Part shown: in pieces, positions 42,843-50,883 of the stretch
Layout: every line of letters starts with the position of its first letter
Position numbering within the stretch: the stretch's first letter is position 1
Source: Paenibacillus sp. CAA11
Lineage (GTDB): Bacteria > Bacillota > Bacilli > Paenibacillales > Paenibacillaceae
Assembly (NCBI RefSeq): GCF_003060825.1
Contig: NZ_CP028922.1
Location: 2,959,001 to 3,023,000, forward strand
Length of the DNA stretch: 64,000 nucleotides
Direction of reading: 5' to 3'
Notes under the pieces: model-generated
The model's database searches: none
Seen by the model: only the letters and a program-made list of their open reading frames with translations
Told to the model about the DNA's origin: nothing
Program-made: the position numbers and the translations under genes

Positions 42843-43238
42843 TCACATGCTGGAAACATAAACCTGGTCCAACGCGATCCGATTAGGCAGGCCGAAATCT
42901 ACGAATTGCAGCGGCTCTCCGTTTTGAGGCGCTGCACTATAGTTAGCGAACAGTACTGCTTCATATACAACTCCGGCAGAAATACCCTTCGATCCGTTCT
43001 TGAACGCAGAACGCTCGGCAATATTAGTCCCGGTTAAAATGCCGTGGGTTATGTTCATAAAACCAACCCAGATAAACGACGGGATACGAGCACAAAAATA
43101 ACCTAAGCGATCTGCCAATAGTAATGAGGTTTGAGAGAGAGAAGCGCCTATGGAATACTCAACTTGCCTTGGGGGCTCTTTGCCAATCAGAACGTTAATC
43201 ATAATAGTGAGGAACATAGTCAAATCACGACAAAGCAT
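42843..43238 (-). CDS. Doubtful ORF, possible gene remnant
   Basis: 131 aa with no ribosome site before ATG at 43238. The last 60 residues (GVVYEAVLFANYSAAPQN, LQFVDFGLPNRIALDQVYVS) have protein-like composition, while the N-terminal part does not. It could be the end of a decayed gene. No family recognised. Coding status uncertain. Confidence 0.3.
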   Translation of the reverse strand: MLCRDLTMFLTIMINVLIGKEPPRQVEYSIGASLSQTSLLLADRLGYFCARIPSFIWVGFMNITHGILTGTNIAERSAFKNGSKGISAGVVYEAVLFANYSAAPQNGEPLQFVDFGLPNRIALDQVYVSSM

Positions 43239-43402
43239 ATGATGAAGGTCGTTTTAATAACATTTTAGCTGCAACAAGCCATGCAAGGCCACGCCGACCC
43301 ATTGTAGACAATTATCCTTTTTAAACACGGGACAAACGAACAAGACAATCGGTCAAGGAATTAATATAATGAACCATCTTATGCGAAGGAGTTGATTGTC
43401 TA

Positions 43403-43639
43403 ATGTCAAAACCTTTCTGCTGTCCTCCGGCTGATCCCATTATACTGGACCCCATTGTCATTGTAGAAAACCATTTTCATCCACAGCTTGTACCTGTAAT
43501 TCAACCGATACAAGTCGTTCATAACCATCACTGTGTACCTATCTACAAGAAGCTCTATAGCTGCTCCAGTGAGGAGCGTCCTGTGCAAGTGTGTAGTGTG
43601 AAACAGAGCCGTCCTGTAAAAAAGGGAGTCAAGAAATAA
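43403..43639 (+). CDS. Spore coat-like protein (CotD-type composition)
   Basis: 78 aa. The N-terminus FCCPPADPIILDPIVIVENH and middle FHPQLVPVIQPIQVVHNHHC are rich in Cys, His, Pro and Val, and the end is basic. This composition resembles CotD-type inner coat proteins. GAAGGAG lies 10 nt before ATG. The neighbouring 43717 gene may also be spore related. The assignment rests on composition, not on a clear domain. Confidence 0.6.
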   Translation: MSKPFCCPPADPIILDPIVIVENHFHPQLVPVIQPIQVVHNHHCVPIYKKLYSCSSEERPVQVCSVKQSRPVKKGVKK

Positions 43640-43655
43640 AATAATGGGCTTCTAC

Positions 43656-43682
43656 ACCTCCTCTAGGCTTATTGCATAAGCT
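43656..43682 (+). promoter_or_regulatory. Candidate sigma-K promoter
   Basis: AC (43656-43657), 17 bp, then CATAAGCT (43675-43682) fits the sigma-K pattern AC-N16/17-CATANNNT. It lies 35 bp before the start at 43717. Such short patterns occur by chance. Confidence 0.35.
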
Positions 43683-43716
43683 GAAATCACAAATACACTT
43701 GCGGAGGTTGTAGAAC

Positions 43717-44037
43717 ATGAATGTACTACCTGAGCAGATGGACAGAAATGTCATCTATCAAGCGTCACCTGAGACGGTAAACAACATGAGAAGATACAGA
43801 GATCATATTCACCAAGCTGCTGCCCCCTATCTGAATCGCCGGGTGCGTGTGCAGACTATAGATGGCCATGTGTATGAAGGCATTTTGGTTTATCTGGACG
43901 GCGGCCTACTGCATTTGCAAACCACGCATCCGCATCACGCTGTACATTCTATAAACCGCTCCTTCTTCAATCCTTATTCCAGCGCCATTCTCCCTCTCGT
44001 GCTCTATGAACTGCTTGTTATTACTCTGCTCTATTAA
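43717..44037 (+). CDS. Small Sm/SH3-like hypothetical protein
   Basis: 106 aa. A central segment NRRVRVQTIDGHVYEGILVY then GGLLHLQTTH looks like an Sm/Lsm-type barrel, and the last 20 residues (SSAILPLVLYELLVITLLY) are hydrophobic and may anchor it to a membrane. GCGGAGG precedes the ATG. A possible sigma-K promoter suggests mother-cell expression. The function is unknown. Confidence 0.7.
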   Translation: MNVLPEQMDRNVIYQASPETVNNMRRYRDHIHQAAAPYLNRRVRVQTIDGHVYEGILVYLDGGLLHLQTTHPHHAVHSINRSFFNPYSSAILPLVLYELLVITLLY

Positions 44038-44040
44038 CCC

Positions 44041-44085
44041 AAGAAAATCGCCTTGGCTCCTCTTGGGGACCAAGGCGATTTTCTT
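44041..44085. terminator. Bidirectional terminator
   Basis: A 16-bp perfect stem AAGAAAATCGCCTTGG / CCAAGGCGATTTTCTT lies between convergent genes. Confidence 0.92.
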
Positions 44086-44096
44086 GGGGAAGAATG

Positions 44097-44561
44097 TTAT
44101 TCTACAGCGATTTGTTGATGGGCGGACAGAATTTGACGAATTCGCTCCGCTTTAGGCTCTTCACAGGCAACTAATACTAAATAGTGCTCCTTTCTTACAT
44201 AAGTCTGATAGTTCCTTGCATCCTCGTCAGGAATTCCAGCGCTCATTAATGCGACCGCTAGTTCATCACCTTCTCTCCACAGCTCTGTACCAGCGGTCAT
44301 CTTCGTGGCCGCACCCATTGCGCCTGCCTCTCCACGAGAGCCCTTAGCAATTCCCGCAAGCTCCCTCAACGTTCCAAACACGCCGCCGCCCGTACCTGGA
44401 TCGGCATCCTTCAGCCCATTGTCATCGGCTATCTTTTGAAGCTCTGTCAGATCTTTGGCAATGACAGATATATCCTTGTGAGATACTCCCTCTTCCATAA
44501 TGTCATGGACAGCCAGCGATGCATCCTGTCTAGTCTGAAATACGGCCACAGCCAGTTTCAT
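44097..44561 (-). CDS. General stress protein 17M-like (YflT domain)
   Basis: About 154 aa. The N-terminal ferredoxin-like fold (MKLAVAVFQTRQDASLAVHD, KDISVIAKDLTEL) is the YflT/heat-induced stress domain. A Gly-rich loop follows (GTGGGVFGTLRELAGIAKGS), and the last 50 residues repeat a similar fold (GIPDEDARNYQTYVRKEHYLVLVA). In Bacillus, relatives belong to the sigma-B stress regulon; no sigma-B site was searched in detail here. ATG at 44561 follows GGAAGGTGCGGAGC. Confidence 0.8.
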   Translation of the reverse strand: MKLAVAVFQTRQDASLAVHDIMEEGVSHKDISVIAKDLTELQKIADDNGLKDADPGTGGGVFGTLRELAGIAKGSRGEAGAMGAATKMTAGTELWREGDELAVALMSAGIPDEDARNYQTYVRKEHYLVLVACEEPKAERIRQILSAHQQIAVE

Positions 44562-44693
44562 GCTCCGCACCTTCCCTTTTCATCTTCTGCCTCATTATCC
44601 CTTTTCATTAACCATTTTGGCCGTGAGGGAAACGGCAGCTGCACAGCGGTCACACGTACAGACGCATCAAATTTTAATTAAATTTTTATTATT

Positions 44694-44736
44694 TGTGATT
44701 TAAATCACATGTATTGTGAAAAAAATCACTTATACT
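44694..44736 (+). promoter_or_regulatory. Tandem CRP/FNR-type boxes and promoter of the DoxX gene
   Basis: TGTGATTTAAATCACA (44694-44709) is a perfect palindrome matching TGTGA-N6-TCACA. A second, TGTGAAAAAAATCACT (44715-44730), lies exactly 21 bp downstream. TATACT (44731-44736) follows as -10. If transcription starts near 44743, the first box centres at about -41.5, the class II activator position, and the second overlaps the promoter core. Confidence 0.8.
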
Positions 44737-44800
44737 AAAGACATCAAAGATGATCATCTAATAAATAAAAAAAGATAAAACGAAAAGAGGAGTGGTTAAT

Positions 44801-45334
44801 ATGTTTAACCAATGGCTCAGAACGAACAAAGTTGCAATGTGGTTGCTCACTGTAATTAGAGTATATCTCGGTTATGAATGGATCACAGCCGGTTGGGGAA
44901 AATTGACGAAAGGGTTTGATGCTGCAGGCTTCCTAAACGGAGCGATTGCCAACAGCACCGGAGATCATCCAGCTGTGCAGAGCTGGTGGGCTACCTTCCT
45001 CGAACACGCTGCGCTGCCAGGCGTTAAGTTCTTCAATGTACTCATTCCACTTGGCGAGTTCCTGGTTGGGCTTGGATTGATTCTAGGCACATTCACTACC
45101 TTTGCTGCTCTAATGGGACTCGTTATGAACGCCGCCTTCCTTTTCTCGGGAACAGTAAGCACGAATGCCCAAATGCTAATACTCGAAGTGTTCCTTGTTG
45201 TTGCAGCTGCTAATGGCGGCAAGATCGGGCTGGATCGTTGGGTCATGCCCTATCTGCGGAGCCTCTTCCACAAAGAGCACAACGAAGGACAGGCGAAACT
45301 TCCCAAGAGCATGAAAGTAAAACATACAGCATAG
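44801..45334 (+). CDS. DoxX family membrane protein
   Basis: About 177 aa with four transmembrane helices. Family marks: MWLLTVIRVYLGYEWITAGW at the start, a loop GKLTKGFDAAGFL, then PLGEFLVGLGLILGTFTTFAA and the last helix ILEVFLVVAAANGG. DoxX proteins are linked to terminal oxidases (thiosulfate:quinone oxidoreductase subunit) or to oxidative-stress complexes. AGAGGAG precedes ATG at 44801. Two CRP/FNR-type boxes in the promoter point to oxygen or redox control. Confidence 0.92.
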   Translation: MFNQWLRTNKVAMWLLTVIRVYLGYEWITAGWGKLTKGFDAAGFLNGAIANSTGDHPAVQSWWATFLEHAALPGVKFFNVLIPLGEFLVGLGLILGTFTTFAALMGLVMNAAFLFSGTVSTNAQMLILEVFLVVAAANGGKIGLDRWVMPYLRSLFHKEHNEGQAKLPKSMKVKHTA

Positions 45335-45357
45335 CCTTCTTAAAAAGATAGTATATA

Positions 45358-45391
45358 ACAACCTTCTGCTTACAGGCAGAAGGTTGTTTTG
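45358..45391 (+). terminator. DoxX gene terminator
   Basis: The stem AACAACCTTCTGC / GCAGAAGGTTGTT with a 6-nt loop is followed by TTG. Confidence 0.87.
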
Positions 45392-45517
45392 CTCCTGGTC
45401 AATCCCCCCTTAGCTTCCTTCTGAAATTCAGCTCTTAACGATTCGAAAGAACAGGAAGTGTGGTAAAACATATGAAGTGTTATTTCATTCTTTAATCCAT
45501 GCGAGGTGTTGTACGCT

Positions 45518-45895
45518 ATGACGGTCCCACAACAAGAAGAAATGAACGACGAAAGCAAGTACATACAACAGCATTTAGCAAACGAACGCACCTTTCTTGC
45601 TTGGCTTCGAACTAGTATAGCTGTTGTAGGCGTCGGGTTTCTAGCCGCTGGTCTGGTGTTTAACAGCAGTCGTGAGGCTGTAGCCCACATTTTCTCGGCC
45701 ATTGCGGGAATTAGCGCCCTCATTTTTGGGATAGCCATGATGATTGCGGCAACCATTGAATATCGAATTAAGCGTAACCAAATCAATACTCAATCTTTCC
45801 GTTCTTCTTATCTGGTCGTCAATCTGACCTTCTTATTCATGCTGGCGATATTTGGACTTTTATTCGGATTAATATATTTCCTGCTGTTCCCTTAA
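45518..45895 (+). CDS. DUF202 (YidH-type) membrane protein
   Basis: About 125 aa. The family motif QQHLANERTFLAWLRTSIAV is followed by three transmembrane helices (GVGFLAAGLVF, SAIAGISALIFGIAMMI, LTFLFMLAIFGLLFGLIYFL). The function of DUF202 is unknown; some members are fused to VTC/SPX polyphosphate proteins. GAGGTG lies 9 nt before ATG at 45518. It stands alone. Confidence 0.9.
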   Translation: MTVPQQEEMNDESKYIQQHLANERTFLAWLRTSIAVVGVGFLAAGLVFNSSREAVAHIFSAIAGISALIFGIAMMIAATIEYRIKRNQINTQSFRSSYLVVNLTFLFMLAIFGLLFGLIYFLLFP

Positions 45896-45902
45896 GGGGC
45901 AG

Positions 45903-46472
45903 CTAGGACCACTTTTTCTCGGGAATAAGTAACGAGTGATGTCTCATCTGACTGAGAAGATCCTCCGGCTCATCAGCAATGTGAATGGCTTCAAGATTGG
46001 AATGTGATGCGAAGCCTTCAGTTATACAGTGACGAATGAGTCCCATGAGGGGCTCATAATAACCCAGCGTGTTTAGCAAACCTACAGGTTTGCCATGAAG
46101 ACCGATTTGAGCCCAGCATAATACCTCGAATAATTCTTCAAAGGTCCCAATCCCGCCCGGCAAAGCAATGAAGGCATCAGCATATTCCGCCATTTTCGCT
46201 TTACGCTCATGCATGCCATTGACCTCTACAAGCTCTGTCAGCTCCCGATGTACAATCTCCGCTTTGAATAGACCTGTCGGCATAATGCCGACGACCTCAC
46301 CCCCATAGGCCAAAGCTTCATTCGCCGCAATTCCCATCAGCCCGTTGCGAGATCCCCCATACACTAGGCGAATATCTTGTTCAGCCAGCAATCGTCCCAA
46401 CAACGCCGCCTTCTGCTGATACTCGGGCTTGATTCCCGGATTGGCTCCGGCAAATATGCATATAGATCGCAT
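45903..46472 (-). CDS. LOG family protein (cytokinin nucleotide phosphoribohydrolase-like)
   Basis: 189 aa. The LOG signature is complete: SICIFAGANPGIKPEY, LVYGGSRNGLMG, HERKAKMAEYADAFIALP and the catalytic PGGIGTFEELFEVLCWAQIG. The family releases ribose-5-phosphate from nucleoside monophosphates. Bacterial members such as YvdD have uncertain physiological substrates. GAGGGG precedes ATG. It is convergent with the DUF202 gene with only 7 bp between stops. Confidence 0.92.
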   Translation of the reverse strand: MRSICIFAGANPGIKPEYQQKAALLGRLLAEQDIRLVYGGSRNGLMGIAANEALAYGGEVVGIMPTGLFKAEIVHRELTELVEVNGMHERKAKMAEYADAFIALPGGIGTFEELFEVLCWAQIGLHGKPVGLLNTLGYYEPLMGLIRHCITEGFASHSNLEAIHIADEPEDLLSQMRHHSLLIPEKKWS

Positions 46473-46640
46473 TACCGCTCACCCCTCATCTCTTTTAGGC
46501 TCTCCATATATTTTACTATAGTCCATGTGAATCCCATGTTAAATTATAACAAATCTTAAATGATTTCTGGATGTGCATGAGTATTTCAGGGCATTCTATC
46601 TCTGAAGTTCATTTTGCACTTGAGGAAGGAGCATTCATAC

Positions 46641-47153
46641 ATGGGTGTGTTAGATGGAAAGAATGAACCGATGCATTACGGTGAAATTTATCATGTGTGG
46701 GAATATTCCAGCAAGGCGAAAGCCAGTCTCTCCGGTTACCAAGCCATGCTAAATCACGCAGGAGATAAAGACCTCAAAGAGGTACTTCAAGACTTGATCA
46801 CACAGGCTCGACACGAAATTAAAGAGACCGATGATCTGCTCATGAAGAACAACATTACCCCTGCTCCGCTTCTTCCTGAAAGACCGGAAGCGCACTGGGA
46901 AGAGATTCCCGCAGGCGCAAGATTCTCCGATATCGAGATCGCCATGGGTATTGCTGCCGATATCGCCATAGGACTACCGGCCATCAGTACCATTATCGGG
47001 ATGTGCATCCGGGAGGATGTAGCCTTAATGTTCACCAAATATTATGCTAAAAAGCAAGCCATGGGAGAACGGGTGCTTCGTATGAATAAAGACAAGGGTT
47101 GGCTGATTCCTCCACCGCTGCATGTAGATAGACCCGAAATGGCTCACGTTTAA
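46641..47153 (+). CDS. DUF3231 protein
   Basis: About 170 aa, helical. It resembles one repeat of the DUF3231 family (ferritin-like/CotF-like helical bundle): HYGEIYHVWEYSSKAKASLS, DLITQARHEIKETDDLL, FSDIEIAMGIAADIAIG, MFTKYYAKKQAMGERVL. Longer DUF3231 proteins have two such units, so this is a single-unit version. Members are common in spore formers and thought to be coat or stress linked. AAGGAG lies 9 nt before ATG at 46641. Confidence 0.85.
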   Translation: MGVLDGKNEPMHYGEIYHVWEYSSKAKASLSGYQAMLNHAGDKDLKEVLQDLITQARHEIKETDDLLMKNNITPAPLLPERPEAHWEEIPAGARFSDIEIAMGIAADIAIGLPAISTIIGMCIREDVALMFTKYYAKKQAMGERVLRMNKDKGWLIPPPLHVDRPEMAHV

Positions 47154-47205
47154 CGCCACTTATTTATGAATCCACCAATTAGCACTATCCTTGCTTAATA
47201 CACGC

Positions 47206-47249
47206 AAAAGGTTTCCGTTAGCCGGCTTAGGCTTATACGGAAACCTTTT
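47206..47249 (+). terminator. Terminator of the DUF3231 gene
   Basis: The stem AAAAGGTTTCCGT / ACGGAAACCTTTT is followed by TTTATC. Confidence 0.88.
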
Positions 47250-47422
47250 TTATCTATTAGGGCTCTTCTGTGGACTATCGTACAGGAAATTTTCAACCAA
47301 TAAAGCAATCCGCTGCAGACAAATGCGTATAACAGCAAGGGGCCCGAACCTTCCTTTGCGGATGCACGTAATTTATAGAGAACATCTCATCGAGCGGCAA
47401 TTCGCCAGACAGGAGGAGGACA

Positions 47423-47608
47423 ATGAAGAACGTCCACACCCGCCAGATCATTCCGAATAAAACTCAATCAACAACTACAACAACAACCGACAGAAAGCTT
47501 GATATACTTGCGGCTATTGCAGCAGTCCTGACCTTATTGGCTGCAATTATTGGCATCTACATTGCCTGGAAAAATTTAAGAGGCCACGATGCGCCGATCG
47601 TTATTTAA
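47423..47608 (+). CDS. Small single-span membrane protein
   Basis: 61 aa. A polar N-terminus with a run of Thr (STTTTTTDRK) is followed by one clear transmembrane helix (ILAAIAAVLTLLAAIIGIYIAW) and a short tail. CAGGAGGAGG precedes ATG, a strong ribosome site. No family recognised. An overlapping longer frame from 47191 lacks coding character. Confidence 0.7.
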   Translation: MKNVHTRQIIPNKTQSTTTTTTDRKLDILAAIAAVLTLLAAIIGIYIAWKNLRGHDAPIVI

Positions 47609-47612
47609 TCCC

Positions 47613-48737
47613 CTAGTCCTCGACAGGAAACCAGCCGGGAGTGTGTATAATTGCATCCCATAGCTTGTCTGGAATAGCGAGCTTCTCTCGGCTGGGTTTA
47701 TGGATAACCGTCATTATGGACTCTTCATTCCCTTCCTTGACTTTCCGGACCCAATCAGGCTCCATAATCAGCTCTCTTCCCAAGGCTACCAGAGGAACTG
47801 TTTGTCTTGCCTGAAGAACTTCATCCGCTGTATGCAGTGATCCAACCCCAACGACAGGCACTCTTCCAGCCGCTTGCTTCACGATCCAATCTAGCCGCGA
47901 ACGAGTCGCCTCTGCACCGCGTCTTGGCTTGGAATCAAATTCGTTCAGAGAGACATGGATATAGTCAAGCTCCTTCTCGGCAAGAAAATCCACCAGATGC
48001 AGGGTCTCTTCCATTGTAATTCCCGGCGTCTCCGGCTCTTCCGGTGAGAAGCGATAGCCTACAAGGAACGGACGCTTGGCATGCTGTTTCACACAGCTCA
48101 TGACTTCCTCAATTACAGCCTCTGCAAATGACAACCTTTCCTGCACCTCCCCACCCCAGCGATCGGTACGGCGGTTCGCGTGCGGTGAGAAAAATTGCTG
48201 CAGCAAATAACCATTGGCCCCGTGAAGCTCCACACCGTCAAAACCCGCTTCAATCGCACGTCTCGTTCCCTCGCCAAAAGCATGAATGATGTTCAAGATT
48301 TCATCATGGGTAAGTTCCCGCGGCTGTGGCGCTCCATCATGTTCAGCAGGTACAGGGCTTGGGGCAACCACTTCCCCGCCAGGGACAAGCTCTGGAATGG
48401 CCAGGCGCCCACCGTGAATCAGCTGGATTACGGACTTTGCGCCGCTCTCACGAATCGTGTCCGCGAGTCTGCGAAGACCTGGAATGAGCTCATCTCTGTC
48501 AGCTCCGGGTTCTCCATAGAACCCTTTACCATCCGCTGTAACGTTAGAACAAGCAGTGATGACCATACCCAGTCCTTGAATTCTTTTTGCATAATAAGCC
48601 AGCTCTTCTTCCGAGACTTCTCCCTGCTCTTGAGAAGCAAAATGGGTCATAGGCGCCATGACCAGACGATTATCCAGCTTAATTCCGCTGCGCAGCTCAA
48701 TGGGCTCGAACAAGGGTTGATACTTAGGATTCACCAT
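47613..48737 (-). CDS. Old Yellow Enzyme family NADH-dependent flavin oxidoreductase (YqiG-like)
   Basis: 374 aa, FMN-binding TIM barrel. Motifs: RLVMAPMTHFASQEQGEVS, the substrate-binding IQLIHGGR, FDGVELHGANGYLLQQFFSP, RTDRWGG, and the phosphate-binding VGVGSLHTADEVLQ and VALGRELIMEP. It reduces activated C=C bonds such as enones; the natural substrate is unknown. GAGGAG precedes ATG at 48737. It is 71 bp downstream of the LacI gene on the same strand and could be co-transcribed. Confidence 0.92.
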   Translation of the reverse strand: MVNPKYQPLFEPIELRSGIKLDNRLVMAPMTHFASQEQGEVSEEELAYYAKRIQGLGMVITACSNVTADGKGFYGEPGADRDELIPGLRRLADTIRESGAKSVIQLIHGGRLAIPELVPGGEVVAPSPVPAEHDGAPQPRELTHDEILNIIHAFGEGTRRAIEAGFDGVELHGANGYLLQQFFSPHANRRTDRWGGEVQERLSFAEAVIEEVMSCVKQHAKRPFLVGYRFSPEEPETPGITMEETLHLVDFLAEKELDYIHVSLNEFDSKPRRGAEATRSRLDWIVKQAAGRVPVVGVGSLHTADEVLQARQTVPLVALGRELIMEPDWVRKVKEGNEESIMTVIHKPSREKLAIPDKLWDAIIHTPGWFPVED

Positions 48738-48808
48738 ACATCTCTCCTCTTATTTATTCTTCAGATAGACTGCTCTAAAGCAAGGATAATTATGTTCTTT
48801 CATACCCG

Positions 48809-49834
48809 TCATTCCAGCATGGATATGGACCCTCTTACGATCAGTTCCGCCGGTACCTCCCACCGGATCGCCTCCCGTTTAGGATCGTCCAGAGACAGAA
48901 GCAGTTCAACGGCGGCTGCCGTCATTGCATCCTTTCCAACGCGCATTGTAGTCAGCGGAGGCTCGGCATGCTCTGACACCTTCAGATCATCAAAGCCCAT
49001 AACAGAGACATCTTCTGGTACTCTAACTCCCTGCTCCTTAAGAAGCTCCGACAGCATAAGAGCTATCCGGTCATTGCCACAGAAGAATGCCGTTGGCAAA
49101 GAATCTAGACCGCTAAGATACTCAGCGACTTCCTTCCTTGTAGAGTCAAACCCAGCAGAATGAATTAAACAGTGCTTAGGATCTGGAATCACTCCCCCAT
49201 CCTGAAGCGCCTTCCAATATCCAAACCAACGCTCATCATGACTGGTAGTCAGATTGACTGGCCCAATGAAGCCAATTCGGCGATGCCCCTGCTGCAACAA
49301 GTAACTAACAGCTTGATAGGCCCCTTCAATATTTGCCGAAGAGACCACAGGGCAGGGCAGACCACGGTAATAGGAGTCGAACATAACCAGTCTTCCTTCC
49401 TGTTCCCAGACCAGCTTCGCGTATTCCCTCCGAACAATACCGAATAGAATTACACCAGCATGTTCTATATTGGCAAACACACCAGGCAGCTTCAGGTTAT
49501 ACTCCATATCGCAATCGATCCGGGCAATAACTGCATTATACCCTTTCTTCCTTATTGCAGCCTCCAATCCCCAGATGAGATCGTGATAGAAATGAAAATG
49601 TTCATTATCCTCATAGCTCATGATTCGCTCAGGCACCAGCACCAGCAGGTTAGGGCTCTCTGCTTCTTTCTTGGCATAAGGGCCGTACCCCAGCTCCTTG
49701 GCGGCCTCAATGACACGATGCCTGATCTCTTCACTGACCCCTTTTTTATCCGAGAGCGCCAGGCTAACTGCATTTCTTGATATTTGAAGCCGATCCGCGA
49801 TCGTCTGCATAGATATTTTCTTCGGCCTAGCCAT
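48809..49834 (-). CDS. LacI family transcriptional regulator
   Basis: 341 aa. The helix-turn-helix and hinge are SMQTIADRLQISRNAVSLAL and VIEAAKELGYGPYAKKE. The sugar-binding core has PSxFFCGNDRIALML-like and VMGFDDLKVSEHAEPPLTTM blocks. Likely a repressor of the divergent ROK kinase-manA unit, through the palindrome at 49907-49923. TAGGAGG precedes ATG. The inducer is unknown. Confidence 0.92.
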   Translation of the reverse strand: MARPKKISMQTIADRLQISRNAVSLALSDKKGVSEEIRHRVIEAAKELGYGPYAKKEAESPNLLVLVPERIMSYEDNEHFHFYHDLIWGLEAAIRKKGYNAVIARIDCDMEYNLKLPGVFANIEHAGVILFGIVRREYAKLVWEQEGRLVMFDSYYRGLPCPVVSSANIEGAYQAVSYLLQQGHRRIGFIGPVNLTTSHDERWFGYWKALQDGGVIPDPKHCLIHSAGFDSTRKEVAEYLSGLDSLPTAFFCGNDRIALMLSELLKEQGVRVPEDVSVMGFDDLKVSEHAEPPLTTMRVGKDAMTAAAVELLLSLDDPKREAIRWEVPAELIVRGSISMLE

Positions 49835-49906
49835 CTTTGCAATCCTCCTAAAATATGCTACACTTACCCCAATAATACTTTACAAATTTTAATTTAGTCA
49901 AGTTTT

Positions 49907-49923
49907 GTCAAGTTACGCTTGAC
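49907..49923. promoter_or_regulatory. Candidate LacI-family operator
   Basis: GTCAAG-TTACG-CTTGAC is a perfect 6-5-6 inverted repeat in the 111-bp gap between the divergent LacI and ROK genes. A further GTCAAG half-site lies 10 bp upstream (49897-49902). Confidence 0.6.
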
Positions 49924-49945
49924 TGGGCTATTGGAGGAATGGGTA

Positions 49946-50860
49946 TTGAGCTACGCAATCGGCATCGACATCGGGGGCACCAAGACAGCGATTGGCCTTG
50001 TTAACGAGCAGGGGCAGATTTCGGCTAAAGTGACTATCCCTACAGATCCCGCCATATCTCCATCCGAGATGGTGGTTCGGATCGCAGATTCGGCTAAGTC
50101 GCTGATTCAAGATAGCGGAGTTAAGGCAGAGCAAATCAGCGGAATTGGCATCGGGGCACCTGGCCCTTTGGATACGGCCCAAGGACGCATCGCCTGTCCG
50201 CCGAATTTGCCTGCCTGGCGGAACTTCCCCATTGTTGACGAGTTGGCCAAGCATTTCAGCTATCCAATTCGCTTTGAGAATGACGCGACGGCAGCCACGC
50301 TGGCTGAGAAATGGATCGGGGCCGCGCAGGATGCGGAGCATTTCGTTTTTATTACAATCAGTACCGGAATTGGGGCCGGTATTTACATGCACGGCAAGCT
50401 CATTACCGGAGCTTCCGGCAATGCCGGGGATGTAGGCCATCTGGTGATCGATCCGACAGCCGGGCACTGTGTCTGCGGCCAGGATGGTTGCTGGGAGTAT
50501 ATCGCTTCAGGGACAGCGATTGCCCGGCAAGCCTCCGAGCTGCTTGACCGCGAAGTCACCACTAAAGAAGCTTTCGACTTGGCTGCCCAAGGCGAGCCGG
50601 CCATTCGCGAACTCGTGGACCGGGTATTCCGGTATATCGGGATTGGCTGCGTTACACTTATCAATACCTTGGATCCGCAGAAGCTGGTCATTGGCGGCGG
50701 TGTATCCCAGGTAGGAGACCCGCTCTTCCAGGCAGTTCGCGCCTATGTTGTTGAGCACGCCCTAAATCCATCCGGTCGCAGCACACCAATCATTCCAGCC
50801 GCTCTGCAGCAGGATGCCGGCCTGATCGGCGCGGCAGCCCTAGTCCATATTCGTTATTAA
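49946..50860 (+). CDS. ROK family sugar kinase (glucokinase/fructokinase-like)
   Basis: About 304 aa. ATP-binding IGIDIGGTKTAIGLV, substrate Glu/His loop GHLVIDPTAGHC, catalytic Asp in FENDATAATLAE and the ROK zinc motif CVCGQDGCWE are present. The C-terminal GGGVSQVGD binds ATP. It phosphorylates a hexose, most likely glucose, fructose or mannose. The start is TTG at 49946, 8 nt after GGAGG; longer frames overlap the operator. It is followed 23 bp later by manA, which favours fructose or mannose. Confidence 0.92.
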   Translation: MSYAIGIDIGGTKTAIGLVNEQGQISAKVTIPTDPAISPSEMVVRIADSAKSLIQDSGVKAEQISGIGIGAPGPLDTAQGRIACPPNLPAWRNFPIVDELAKHFSYPIRFENDATAATLAEKWIGAAQDAEHFVFITISTGIGAGIYMHGKLITGASGNAGDVGHLVIDPTAGHCVCGQDGCWEYIASGTAIARQASELLDREVTTKEAFDLAAQGEPAIRELVDRVFRYIGIGCVTLINTLDPQKLVIGGGVSQVGDPLFQAVRAYVVEHALNPSGRSTPIIPAALQQDAGLIGAAALVHIRY

Positions 50861-50883
50861 TTGAGTAAAGGAGATATTTACGT

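Noticed and set aside
47191..47460. 89-residue ORF after the DUF3231 gene
   Set aside because: Its 5' part is the DUF3231 terminator, and it overlaps the better supported 61-residue membrane protein in another frame.
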